DNA of 64,000 bases from Cohnella sp. AR92 (lineage in GTDB: Bacteria > Bacillota > Bacilli > Paenibacillales > Paenibacillaceae), in NCBI RefSeq assembly GCF_003990975.1, contig NZ_RZJR01000002.1:469550-533549 (forward strand). Direction: 5' to 3'. Shown here piece by piece: positions 1-8,589 of the stretch. Position 1 is the first letter of the stretch; every line of letters begins with the position of its first letter. Under the pieces are notes generated by a model. That model saw only the letters and a program-made list of their open reading frames with translations. It was not told the DNA's origin and did not search any database. The translations under genes and the position numbers were made by a program.

Positions 1-1215
1 GGTATCCCGAATTCCCGGGCTGTGATCGATTTGATTCCAATAATTCAATTCCTCGTTGCGCCCGATGACGTCCATCGCCCTCATCTCGCGGAGGAGGTGC
101 AAGCAAATGTAATGAAGGATGGGCTCTACCCGTTCAAATGAAGATTCCGGAAGCCGCTTGAAGCTCTCGTTCAATTCTTTAAGCGCAGCTTCCGTCTTCT
201 TCCGATCGCACCTCTTGAGCCCGGTTACCATCTCCTCGATACGATCCCACAGCCCGACGGTCTCGTCCGATTGGCCGCGGTTCTTCTCGGGGATGAGCAC
301 CGCCCCCCCATTCGTTCCGGCGTTGCCGAGATGCAGGGATCTCTGCAGCGATTTGTAGGTCTTCGCCAGCTTCTCCAGCTTGACCGGCGCAGGATGGAGA
401 AGCACTCGGATATTCAGCTTCAGGTATTTGAGGACCGCTTCGCGGAGCTTGCTTCCCCATTCGAGGCACTGGTCGCGATCGAACGTCTCGACCGGAAGCC
501 TCTCGATCAGCACGCACCACTCGCCGCTTCGCACCTGCAGGACCGAATGGGGGACTTCGAAGCTGTTGAGATTCTCCAGCAGGATGTTATGAATCGCGAA
601 ATTCCACAGCTTCCGTTCCTTGTCGTCCCAGATGCATTCCTTGCGGGAATACTCCTCGACGTCCACGAGCAGCATCGCGAACGTAAGGTCTTCCCCGGAA
701 ACCTCGTGAAACTTCAGGAACGGCTTGGATGCTCCGCTTCCGCCGACATCGATGAGCAGGTCGTATAGCACTTTCTCGTACGCCAGGCTGAACATCTGCC
801 GCCATTCGGTCTGAATGACCTGTTGCTCGGCGCGAAGCTCCCGAATACCGTCCGCCAGCCGGCTGATCGTCTGGGCGAGTTCCTCGTAATCGATCGGTTT
901 CAGAATATAATCCCGTACCTCATATCGAATAACCGACCGAACATAGCTGAAGTCCTGATAACCGGTCATCATGATGACCTCCGCGTCGGTATTGAATTCG
1001 CGCAGCGCGCCCAAGAATTCAATCCCGTCCATGACCGGCATGCGGATGTCGCACAGGATCAGGTCCGGCGAATGCTCCCGAACGATCTCCAGGGCAATCT
1101 CGCCGTTCTTCGCCGTTCCCACGATCTCGACGCCGAGCTCCTCCCATGGAACGACGGCTTGCAGGTTCTTGAGGATATTGATCTCGTCATCCACCAATAG
1201 AACCTTCAGCATCAT
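1..1215 (-). CDS. YesN-type response regulator (AraC family), C-terminus outside window
   Basis: Cytoplasmic response regulator that should receive phosphate from the adjacent sensor kinase and act as a transcription factor, typically on carbohydrate genes. The frame is open from an ATG at 1215 to the left edge, giving 405 residues. The receiver domain spans about residues 3-120: acidic pocket D9/D10, phosphoacceptor D56 in the CDIRMP motif, and K106 in the YILKP motif. The middle is the poorly conserved linker of YesN-like regulators. The expected AraC helix-turn-helix would lie beyond base 1 because the family is usually about 500-540 residues. The start follows a GGGGTGAGG ribosome site, and ATG at 1212 is an in-frame alternative. 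It overlaps the kinase 3' end by 29 bp, suggesting translational coupling. The DNA-binding domain is inferred. Confidence 0.88.
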   Translation of the reverse strand, partial: MMLKVLLVDDEINILKNLQAVVPWEELGVEIVGTAKNGEIALEIVREHSPDLILCDIRMPVMDGIEFLGALREFNTDAEVIMMTGYQDFSYVRSVIRYEVRDYILKPIDYEELAQTISRLADGIRELRAEQQVIQTEWRQMFSLAYEKVLYDLLIDVGGSGASKPFLKFHEVSGEDLTFAMLLVDVEEYSRKECIWDDKERKLWNFAIHNILLENLNSFEVPHSVLQVRSGEWCVLIERLPVETFDRDQCLEWGSKLREAVLKYLKLNIRVLLHPAPVKLEKLAKTYKSLQRSLHLGNAGTNGGAVLIPEKNRGQSDETVGLWDRIEEMVTGLKRCDRKKTEAALKELNESFKRLPESSFERVEPILHYICLHLLREMRAMDVIGRNEELNYWNQIDHSPGIRDT

Positions 1216-3055
1216 GAGCCTCACCCCTTGTAGTCTTAGGTATGACACACTTGATAATCGTGCCTTGGCCCGGAGCGCTGCATAGAATCAACCCGTATCC
1301 CGCTCCGTAATGGATTCGGAGTCTGTCCGCTACGTTGCCCACTCCAAGCCCTCTTCGCTCGCCCGTCTCCGACGATTCCTCGTAGAGCTCCTCCAGCGTA
1401 GTGACTCCGCTTGCGGCGAATCGAGCAAGCTGCTCCTGCGAAATGCCGATGCCGTTGTCTTCGACGTAGAAGGCAATATTGCCCTCTTCTTCAACCCCTC
1501 GGACGACGATCCTGCCCAGATAGTCGATCCCTTCGAAGCCGTGCTGGATGCTGTTCTCGACGAGCGGTTGAAGCGTGAGCTTCAAGATGCTATGGGAGTA
1601 CAATTCGGGCGGGACGTCGATCTCGTATTCGAACAGCTCCTCGAAGCGGAATTTCTGAATCTCCAAGTAGCTTCTCAAATGCTCGAGTTCTTGATCGACT
1701 CGAATTTCCTCTTTCTGCTGAATGCTGATTCGGAATATATTCGCCAGTCGCTGCACCATTTTGCTCACCTTGCGCCCTTCGTTCTGGACCGCCAGGATGT
1801 TGATGGATTCCAGCGCGTTAAACAAAAAGTGCGGTTTGATCTGCGCTTGAAGCAGCATCATCTCGGCTTTGCGCTTGCGCTTCTGCTCCCGGGTGACGTC
1901 TTCCAGCAATTCGGATACCCTCTCGACCAGGCTGTTGAAGCCTTTGGCCAGGATGACGGTCTCGTCGTTGCCGGAGATCGACACTCTAGTGGCGAGGTCT
2001 CCCCGCTCCACTCTGCGCATGGCGCTTACGACGGTAACGATAAAACGGATGGTGCGCCTGACGAACATCAGATTAAACAACAAGGCGAAAGCGATCGACG
2101 CCAGCGTAATGCCGAGAAGCCAGCTGAGAATCTTCGACTGGCTGCCGGAAAGGTACTTCCAATCCGTTACGGTCACGAGGGACCAGTCTCCGACGCCAAG
2201 CCGTTTGATGTCTCCGAGGTTGTGCACGGAAACCATGCTTTTCTCGCCTAGGAACTTCATCTTGACGCTCTGGAAGTTGCTGGATAGATCTACCTCGCCT
2301 TCCGGGTCGGCCTGAAGTCTGAAGTTCTGCCCCTGCAAGCTCTCGTCGCTGTCGTAAACGACCGTGCCGCCTCGGCCGACGAGCAGATACCTGCGATTGC
2401 CGCTGGCAGCCGTATTGTAGAAATCGAACGTGTGATTCAGCTCATTCATCTGGAACCGAATAACAAGAATCCCTTTGCTCTTCAACGTATCGATATCGAG
2501 CAGAACCCGAATCTGGGTGAACAGGTTGTTCTGACCCGTCAGATCTTTATCTTCGTTCGGGCCGATCCATACCGGCGCTCCGTTCTTCTTCAGCACTTCC
2601 CGGTAAATCGGTTTCGCCTTGAGAACCTCCAGTTCGATGGGCGGATCCGGAATAAAACTGACGTTGACTACCCTTCCGTCGTTCGGGTACAGGGTAACGG
2701 ACTTGATTCCGGGATAGGTGAGAAGCACTCGCTGGCTCAGCTTCTGCCTCTCCAGCATCTCCTCCATGTACTTGTCGTCTATCGAGGAATTGGAGGCCGC
2801 GTTCATGCCGCCGATGGACTGCTCGACGCTCTGGACGCTGTCCTTCGTCGTTACCCAGAAGTCGGAGAAATAATTCGCTTCCTTGATCATGTTATTGATG
2901 TTGCGCCCGATGGCGTTCATCGACAGCTCGAGCTGCTCCGTATATTTCTCTTCCGTGATGTGCTGGAAGACGAGATACGAGACGGATCCTAGCACGAATA
3001 ATGGTACGATGATAAAAACAAAAAAAGCGGTAAAGACCCGTCTCCCCAAGCTCAT
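1187..3055 (-). CDS. YesM-type sensor histidine kinase
   Basis: Membrane sensor kinase of the LytS/YesM class (His_kinase plus HATPase_c), expected to phosphorylate the downstream YesN-like regulator. Of 622 residues, TM1 is at about 8-30, an extracellular sensor region at about 31-305 and TM2 at about 309-333. A HAMP linker follows at about 335-388. The phosphorylation motif KPHFLFN has H409. The ATP-binding lobe shows VENSIQHGF (N501), EDNGIGI (D533) and GLGVGN (569-574). Length and domain order are normal for the family. No sugar-binding or ABC gene lies immediately beside it inside the window, so the stimulus is unknown; these pairs usually sense carbohydrates or cell-wall stress. A promoter is expected in 3056-3199 but I could not define one. 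Confidence 0.92.
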   Translation of the reverse strand: MSLGRRVFTAFFVFIIVPLFVLGSVSYLVFQHITEEKYTEQLELSMNAIGRNINNMIKEANYFSDFWVTTKDSVQSVEQSIGGMNAASNSSIDDKYMEEMLERQKLSQRVLLTYPGIKSVTLYPNDGRVVNVSFIPDPPIELEVLKAKPIYREVLKKNGAPVWIGPNEDKDLTGQNNLFTQIRVLLDIDTLKSKGILVIRFQMNELNHTFDFYNTAASGNRRYLLVGRGGTVVYDSDESLQGQNFRLQADPEGEVDLSSNFQSVKMKFLGEKSMVSVHNLGDIKRLGVGDWSLVTVTDWKYLSGSQSKILSWLLGITLASIAFALLFNLMFVRRTIRFIVTVVSAMRRVERGDLATRVSISGNDETVILAKGFNSLVERVSELLEDVTREQKRKRKAEMMLLQAQIKPHFLFNALESINILAVQNEGRKVSKMVQRLANIFRISIQQKEEIRVDQELEHLRSYLEIQKFRFEELFEYEIDVPPELYSHSILKLTLQPLVENSIQHGFEGIDYLGRIVVRGVEEEGNIAFYVEDNGIGISQEQLARFAASGVTTLEELYEESSETGERRGLGVGNVADRLRIHYGAGYGLILCSAPGQGTIIKCVIPKTTRGEAHDAEGSIGG

Positions 3056-3199
3056 CGGCTGAACGTCCTTCCTCTCATACTCGTTGCTCTGATTATATCA
3101 GGAAGTACACCGATTACACTTCCAATTATATATTGGCAATGCTTGAAACAATAAGAGCGTATTCGCATTATAAAGGGATAAAAATAGCCACTGAGCATC

Positions 3200-3230
3200 A
3201 AAAAAAACGGCAGGGGAACCCCCTGCCGTT
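3200..3230 (-). terminator. Rho-independent terminator of the 3237-4424 gene
   Basis: On the minus strand an 11-bp stem (arms 3206-3216 and 3220-3230, three-base loop) is followed by a run of eight U. It begins six bases after the stalk-protein stop codon, so it ends that transcript before the kinase promoter region. Confidence 0.85.
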
Positions 3231-3236
3231 CTTCGT

Positions 3237-4424
3237 TTATTCCAACGGTTCCGATGCCATCGCCAGTGCGTGAGGGTCCAGAAGCCATTGACCGTCTCTC
3301 TTCTCCGCGGCGTTCATCATGTAGATGCGTGCTTTCACCGTCTGCCCGGCCGCCTTCACTTCCGTGGTCGCTTCGAAAATAAAAGTCGCTTTATTTGAGC
3401 CGTAATAATCGACGACGACGAACTTTCCGATCGCGGTGTTGTTGTCAATGGCCTGGAATGTCTTCTGAACTTGCTCCCTGGCCAGCTTCTTGGTCGCCTC
3501 GTCATCGAAATACATCGTGTTCATATACGCATCGATGTCTTCGTCCAACGCAGCCTTCATCTGTTTATCGAGCAGATCGCGTAGCGCCTTTTCTTCTTCC
3601 TTAGGGATATCCGCGGGTTGGTTAAGCAGCTCCGGAATGTTCGTGAAGAGGTAATTGGACACCGAGAAGCTGTATATTCTCCAATCGCCGTTCGTATCCG
3701 CTCTAAGCGTATAGTCGAATGTCGCTTGATAATCCGGGGAGAAGCCTTCTCCTCCCGTCTTCTCGTTCTTCTCGACGGTTTCCAGTACGGCCTCTTGCGC
3801 CGAGTAAGAAACGATCTTCCTGTTCAATATCGTTGTCTTGGTTTGAACCCGGTCCCACTGTTCCGCAAGAGATTCTTCGATAGAGCTCCGAATCGGAGAG
3901 TCGCCGGTGAAGAGCGCCACTGTATCCCGGAGGCTCTGCTTAACTTCGGCGGCGGCTAACTTGTCCACGACGGCAAATACCGCCGTCGGCTCGTTGTCGA
4001 CGATGACGACCGTATTCGCTGCCGCGTCCCACTTTACGTCCTTGCCGGACAGCGTCGCAATGAACCGGACGCCGACCAACGTGCGGTTATTTACGATTCG
4101 GAGCTGGTTATCGATCGGAACGGATTTGCCGTCGACCAGCGCGATATCCGCTCCGACCGCCATCTCGATCGTTCGGTCGCTTGAAACGGCGTTGATCTTC
4201 TTAAGCGCGTTATCGTACGAAACCTGATAACCCAAGGCCGCAAAAAGAGAACGGAATTCCACGAACGTTCTCCCGTCAATCGCCGTCGGCTGGACGGCGA
4301 ACGAGACCGGTTCACCGTTTAGCAGCACTTGAATCGCCTTCTGCTGCTGAACTGCCGCCTCTGCCATACCGGTGCATACAAAAAAGAGTACCGCTGCCAT
4401 CGCAACCAGCCAAGCTTTTCTCAT
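3237..4424 (-). CDS. Secreted stalk-domain protein with NTF2-like repeats (paralogue A)
   Basis: Probable secreted or wall-associated protein of unknown role. From the chosen ATG (395 residues) there is a signal peptide at about 1-23, ending near AEAA. A copper-amine-oxidase N-terminal-like (stalk) domain follows at about 28-140: LNG...V.F, then DGRTFVEFRSLFAALGY, then a second copy ending in TVVIVD. The rest looks like two copies of a small alpha+beta unit (about 150-265 and 275-390, the second with LDEDIDAYMNTMYF); NTF2-like folds are my inference. An earlier in-frame ATG at 4463 was rejected because the signal peptide starts properly at MRKAWL. It is a tandem paralogue of the 4755-5951 gene, similar over its full length. 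Stalk domains occur in many Paenibacillus surface proteins but do not define a function. Confidence 0.75.
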   Translation of the reverse strand: MRKAWLVAMAAVLFFVCTGMAEAAVQQQKAIQVLLNGEPVSFAVQPTAIDGRTFVEFRSLFAALGYQVSYDNALKKINAVSSDRTIEMAVGADIALVDGKSVPIDNQLRIVNNRTLVGVRFIATLSGKDVKWDAAANTVVIVDNEPTAVFAVVDKLAAAEVKQSLRDTVALFTGDSPIRSSIEESLAEQWDRVQTKTTILNRKIVSYSAQEAVLETVEKNEKTGGEGFSPDYQATFDYTLRADTNGDWRIYSFSVSNYLFTNIPELLNQPADIPKEEEKALRDLLDKQMKAALDEDIDAYMNTMYFDDEATKKLAREQVQKTFQAIDNNTAIGKFVVVDYYGSNKATFIFEATTEVKAAGQTVKARIYMMNAAEKRDGQWLLDPHALAMASEPLE

Positions 4425-4754
4425 CGATCCCATCCCGTTCCGCGTCTCCGCATAAGTAGGCAACGCGCGCCATCCCGTTCATGCTTGGACATGCTGCACG
4501 TTACTTGAATGATCTTAGCGTAAACGCTTCGAAAAGAATGTTGAACGACGCTGTCGGATCGGTAAAGAACGCAAAGAAATGCGCCGCCAATCCCAGAAAC
4601 GAATTAAACCAATGTTCCAGGCGGAAGCGCCGAAGGCAAAGCTAAACGGCCCCAGTCCAATGGAATAGAGGACCAAGGCCGCCTAACTGACATTACTTTT
4701 ATATACTGTCTACTTGACGGAGGGGCGGTTCACCTGCCGTTGGGCGATCGCCGT
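4425..4754. other. 330-bp intergenic region with a possible gene remnant
   Basis: It holds the upstream region of paralogue A and the 3' flank of paralogue B. On the minus strand, 4501-4641 reads as an open hydrophobic stretch (EHWFNSFLGLAAHFF, then FFTDPTASFNILFEAFTL) ending in TAA, with no start codon or ribosome site. A neighbouring frame upstream also reads as membrane-like (LVLYSIGLGPFSFAFG). It may be the frameshifted tail of a lost membrane protein. No convincing terminator or RNA gene is visible. Confidence 0.3.
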
Positions 4755-5951
4755 TTATAGTTGTTCGTTTGCCAATTGCACCGCCAATGGGTTGAGCAGC
4801 CACTTGCCTTCTCGTTTCTCGGCATCGTTCGAGATGGTCGCGCGAACTTTGATCGTATGCCCTTGCGCCTTCACTTCCGTTGTCACTTCGAACAGAATCG
4901 TCGCTTTGTCGGAGTCGTAATAGTCGACGACGGCGAATTTTTCGATGGTCATTTGGGAGTCGGTGGCATCGAAGATTTGTTGGATTTGCTCTCCGGACGC
5001 CTTCTTGGAGTTCTCGTTGTCGAAGTACATTGTTGCCAAATAAGCATCAAGATTTTCTTCGGAGGCTGCCTTGACTTGCTCGTCAAGTACGGCTCTTAAA
5101 GCCTGCGCATCCGCGGCAGGCACGTCGGCAACTGGCTCGAACAGATCCGCGACATTCAAGATTTTGTACTCGGTCATTTCCAGCATGTAAATTTTCCACT
5201 CGCCGTTCATGTCCGGTTGCAGCGTGTAAGTGAATTTGCCTTGGTAATTCGGGGAAAAGCCATTGCCTCCCGTCTTGACGTTCTCTTCTGTCGTCTCCAG
5301 TATCACTTGTTCGTTCGAATACGAAACGATCGCCTTCTGCAGGAACGTCGTCTTGGTCTGAACTCGTTCCCAAGTCGCGGCGAGTTGTTCGCCATAGGCT
5401 TCCTTAATCGGGGAGTCTTCGGAAAAGAGGGCGATCATCCCCTTCGCATCATGTGCAGCTTCAACCAATTGCATCTTGTCCAGCAACCGGTATACCGCAG
5501 CCTCTTGCTCCGGAGTCGGTCCTTTATCGACAATAACGACCGTTCTCGTCGCCGGATCCCACGTTACGTCTTTGCCGGACAACGTTGCGATGAAGCGTAC
5601 TCCGACGAGCGTGCGGCTATTCAATACCTTCAATTGATCATCGACTTGAACGGCGCTGCCGTTCAAGAGCGCTTGGGTCGCCCCGACCCTCATTTCGATC
5701 GTGCGATCGCCGGATACCGCTTTAATTTTCTTGGTTGCGGCATCATAGTCAACGTTATAGCCAAGGGCGGCAAACAACGAGCGGAACTCCACGAACGTTT
5801 TGCCCTCGATTGCCGTCGGCTCGACGGCGAACGTGACGGGCGCTCCGTTCAGAAGCACCTGGATCGGTTTCTGCTGGGTTGCCGCCCCCGCCATTCCCGA
5901 ATACGCGAAAAAGAGTGCTGCCGATACTACAAGAAGCCAGAATTTACGCAT
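4755..5951 (-). CDS. Secreted stalk-domain protein with NTF2-like repeats (paralogue B)
   Basis: Second copy of the secreted stalk-domain family seen at 3237-4424. The start at 5951 (MRKFWLLVV) sits behind AGGAAGGGA with good spacing, so the earlier in-frame start at 5990 is not needed; length is 398 residues. The order matches paralogue A: signal peptide to about residue 23, stalk domain at about 26-140 (EGKTFVEFRSLFAALGY, then RTLVGVRFIATLSGKDV), then two NTF2-like alpha+beta units with LDAYLATMYFDNE in the second. Sequences used in both include QTKTT, ETT/ETV and GGxGFSPxYQ. The pair most likely arose by tandem duplication and has diverged. Each gene has its own ribosome site and the 330-bp spacer suggests separate promoters. 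Function is unknown; a role at the cell surface is inferred from the signal peptide. Confidence 0.78.
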   Translation of the reverse strand: MRKFWLLVVSAALFFAYSGMAGAATQQKPIQVLLNGAPVTFAVEPTAIEGKTFVEFRSLFAALGYNVDYDAATKKIKAVSGDRTIEMRVGATQALLNGSAVQVDDQLKVLNSRTLVGVRFIATLSGKDVTWDPATRTVVIVDKGPTPEQEAAVYRLLDKMQLVEAAHDAKGMIALFSEDSPIKEAYGEQLAATWERVQTKTTFLQKAIVSYSNEQVILETTEENVKTGGNGFSPNYQGKFTYTLQPDMNGEWKIYMLEMTEYKILNVADLFEPVADVPAADAQALRAVLDEQVKAASEENLDAYLATMYFDNENSKKASGEQIQQIFDATDSQMTIEKFAVVDYYDSDKATILFEVTTEVKAQGHTIKVRATISNDAEKREGKWLLNPLAVQLANEQL

Positions 5952-6094
5952 GTAATAATCCCTTCCTGTCCCAATTTGATAAATGCACACTTTTACGATT
6001 TTACCCTATTCCTCGCTGGAATTTTGTAGAAATTTGTAACATGAGTTGCTATTATTTTGAGAAGTTTAACAGAAAAGAAGGAGAGAAAAGAGAA

Positions 6095-6138
6095 AAACCT
6101 ATCCCACGCCTCGACAATAGCCGAGGAAAGATAGGTTT
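6095..6138 (-). terminator. Terminator of the hemEHY operon
   Basis: Read on the minus strand, arms AAACCTATC and GATAGGTTT enclose an inner CCTCG/CGAGG pairing and are followed by TTCTCTTTT. It lies 28 bases downstream of the hemY stop codon. Confidence 0.75.
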
Positions 6139-6165
6139 AAACTTTATCGAGTACTAGCAACCGAT

Positions 6166-7641
6166 TTATTCCTTATCGAACGATAGAATCTGCTCGGCGG
6201 ATTCCTTGCCCCTGCGAACGCAATCGGGAAGGCCGACCGCGTCGAAGGAAACGCCGGTGGCGTAGACGCCGGGCAGCTTCTTCGCCAGGCTCGCGCGGAA
6301 CGCCGCGACATGCTCGACATGCCCGACGCCGAATTGCGGCATGCCGCGGCGCAGCCTCGTGATCTCGACGAACTGCGGCTCGGCGGTCAAGCCCATTAGC
6401 GTCTGCAGATCGTGGCGCACCGCCTTGGTCATCTCCTCGTCGCTAAGCTCGACGTCCTTGTCGTTGCCGGCGTGGCCGACGTAGCAACGAATCAGCCGCT
6501 TGCCGGCGGGAGCGGTGTGGCCCCACTTCGAGGATGTCCAAGTGCTCGCCGTAATCGTCAGGCCTTCGGAGTGTGGGACTAGGAAGCCCGATCCGTCAAG
6601 CTTATGGTTGAAGCCGCGCTCGTCGTATGCGAAGACGACGTTGGCGACCGAGACGTACTCCATCTCGCCAATCGGTCCGACTTCCATATGCGGCGAGAGC
6701 AGCGGCATCGTTGCGTAAGCCGGAAGGGTGAACAACACCGCATCGGCTTCGACGGCGGCTCCGTCCCGCAGAAGCAGGCGGTAAGCCTGCGAGGAGCCTT
6801 CGGCTGCCGGAGCTTGCTCCAGCGCCGTCACTTCCCCGCCCAAGCGGATCTCGACGCCCAGCTCGCGAAGCTGCGACTCCAGCGCTTCGATCACGGTGGA
6901 CAAGCCGTTCTTGAAGGTCAGGAACGCCGTCGGCGGGATCTTCGCGCCGCCGACCGCTTCGGATCTGGCCTTCGCCGCTTGAGCGCCGGCCACGGGAGCG
7001 AGCCGCTTCGCCTCGATCATGCCTTTAATGACGCTTCCGTACTTCCGTTCCATCTCCCGGAACTCGGGGAAGGTCGCCTTGAGGCTCAGCTTGTACAGAT
7101 CGCCGGAGTGAATGCCCGCGAGCAGCGGCTCCGCGATGCGTTCCACCATCTCGCGGCCCAGCCTGCGCTCGAGGAAGCTCCCGACGCTCTCGTCCTCTTC
7201 CCCTACGCGCGGCGGGATTCTCATCTCGTCCAGCGCTCGGAGCTTGCCGTGCGGGGAGATCAGGCTTGTCCGCGCGAACAGCCCGAGGTTGTTCGGGATG
7301 CCCAGGTTGATTCCCTTGGGCATCGGCTTCAAGCCGTCGTGGGCCAGATACGTCTTCACCGCTTCCGGATTCGTGCCCGTCAGCTCGTCCAGCAGGCCCA
7401 GATCGCGGGCCAGATGCAGCATCGGCAGCTTCCGCCCCAGGAACGAATCCGGGCCGCGCTCGATGACGAACCCGTCTCTTCTTAACGTATTTATTTTGCC
7501 GCCGAGGCGATCGGAAGCTTCCAGCACGGTCACTTCGATCTCCCGGTTCTGTTCCTTAGCTTGCCGCTTCAAATAAAAAGCGGCGGTGAGGCCGGTAATG
7601 CCGCCTCCGAGTATCGCCACCCGTCTGACATTACGTCCCAT
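6166..7641 (-). CDS. hemY: Coproporphyrinogen III / protoporphyrinogen oxidase HemY (CgoX)
   Basis: FAD-dependent, oxygen-using oxidase of heme synthesis. In Firmicutes this family is known to oxidise coproporphyrinogen III to coproporphyrin III (name CgoX). The 491 residues match the usual size. The N-terminus carries the FAD-binding fold (RVAILGGGITGLTAA, glycines at 12-14 and 17) and a following acidic strand end (VTVLEASDRLGGKI). The C-terminal FAD-contact region reads PGVYATGVSFDAVGLPDCV. The start at 7641 follows GGAGAG by seven bases; the longer start at 7656 has its purine run too close. It is the last gene of hemE-hemH-hemY, 27 bases after the hemH stop with this start. A separate chdC/hemQ would complete the coproporphyrin-dependent pathway and is not in the window. 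Confidence 0.95.
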   Translation of the reverse strand: MGRNVRRVAILGGGITGLTAAFYLKRQAKEQNREIEVTVLEASDRLGGKINTLRRDGFVIERGPDSFLGRKLPMLHLARDLGLLDELTGTNPEAVKTYLAHDGLKPMPKGINLGIPNNLGLFARTSLISPHGKLRALDEMRIPPRVGEEDESVGSFLERRLGREMVERIAEPLLAGIHSGDLYKLSLKATFPEFREMERKYGSVIKGMIEAKRLAPVAGAQAAKARSEAVGGAKIPPTAFLTFKNGLSTVIEALESQLRELGVEIRLGGEVTALEQAPAAEGSSQAYRLLLRDGAAVEADAVLFTLPAYATMPLLSPHMEVGPIGEMEYVSVANVVFAYDERGFNHKLDGSGFLVPHSEGLTITASTWTSSKWGHTAPAGKRLIRCYVGHAGNDKDVELSDEEMTKAVRHDLQTLMGLTAEPQFVEITRLRRGMPQFGVGHVEHVAAFRASLAKKLPGVYATGVSFDAVGLPDCVRRGKESAEQILSFDKE

Positions 7642-7668
7642 TTCGCCACTCTCCATTCCTTATGATAT

Positions 7669-8589
7669 TCAGCCTTGGGCTGCCTTCGCGATCGTATCCG
7701 CCAGCGCGTTCATGTACTGGGCGTCGTCGTTCAGCATGTCGATGCGCTCCAGATGGACTCCGCGTTCCGCGGCGAACTTGCTCGCCTCGATATCCAGGTC
7801 GTACAGGACTTCCAGATGGTCGGACACGAAGCCTACCGGCGCGACCAGCACGGCCTTGATGCCTTCGCTTGCCAGCTTCTCGATCGTCTCCAGAATATCC
7901 GGCCCGAGCCAAGGCTGGCCGGTCTGTCCCGCGCTCTGCCAGGTGAATTGCCAGCGTTCGACTCCCGCTTGCTCCGCGATCGCGCGGGACGTCTCGAGCA
8001 GCTGCTCCGGATACGGATCCTTCATCTCGACGATCTTCGCCGGAAGGCTGTGGGCGCTGAACAGCACGAGCGCGCCTTCCTTGTCGGAGCCAAGCTTGCC
8101 CAGCCCGTTCGTTACGCGCTTGGCCAGCGCCGAGATCAGCTCCGGATGCAGGTGGTAGCTCTCGACCTCCGCCAAACGAATGCCGTGCTTCTCCGCCTCT
8201 TCGCGCGCGCGCTTCATGTAGCCGCCGACGCTCATCGAAGAGAATTGCGGCGTCAGCACGATCGCGACGGCTTCCTTCACGCCGTCCGCCGCCATCGCCG
8301 CGACGCCGTCCTCGATGAACGGAGCAGCGTGCTTCAAGCCTTGGTAGCAGCGGTAACGGCCCGCTCCCGCCTGCTCGTCAAGCGTGCGCTGCAGCGCCTC
8401 GACCTGGCGGTTCGTATTCTCCCGCAGCGGGAACACTCCGCCGACGATCGCCTGGTAACGCGAGGTCAGATCGTCCAACTGCTCCGGGGTCGGGGGATGA
8501 CCGCGGCGAATGTGCGTGTAATACGCCTCTACGCCTTCCAGACTCTCCGGAGTTCCATATGACATGACGAGTACGCCAATTGCGCTCAT
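7669..8589 (-). CDS. hemH: Ferrochelatase HemH (CpfC)
   Basis: Inserts ferrous iron into the porphyrin ring; in Gram-positives the substrate is coproporphyrin III. The 306 residues are the short, cytosolic Bacillus type without a C-terminal extension. Conserved blocks include VMSYGTPESLE at the start, the metal-site histidine in LFSAHSLP (H180), QSAGQTGQPWLGP and the glutamate of FVSDHLEVLYDLD (E260). It overlaps the hemE stop by four bases (ATGA), a sign of translational coupling. Nothing odd is visible. Confidence 0.96.
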   Translation of the reverse strand: MSAIGVLVMSYGTPESLEGVEAYYTHIRRGHPPTPEQLDDLTSRYQAIVGGVFPLRENTNRQVEALQRTLDEQAGAGRYRCYQGLKHAAPFIEDGVAAMAADGVKEAVAIVLTPQFSSMSVGGYMKRAREEAEKHGIRLAEVESYHLHPELISALAKRVTNGLGKLGSDKEGALVLFSAHSLPAKIVEMKDPYPEQLLETSRAIAEQAGVERWQFTWQSAGQTGQPWLGPDILETIEKLASEGIKAVLVAPVGFVSDHLEVLYDLDIEASKFAAERGVHLERIDMLNDDAQYMNALADTIAKAAQG

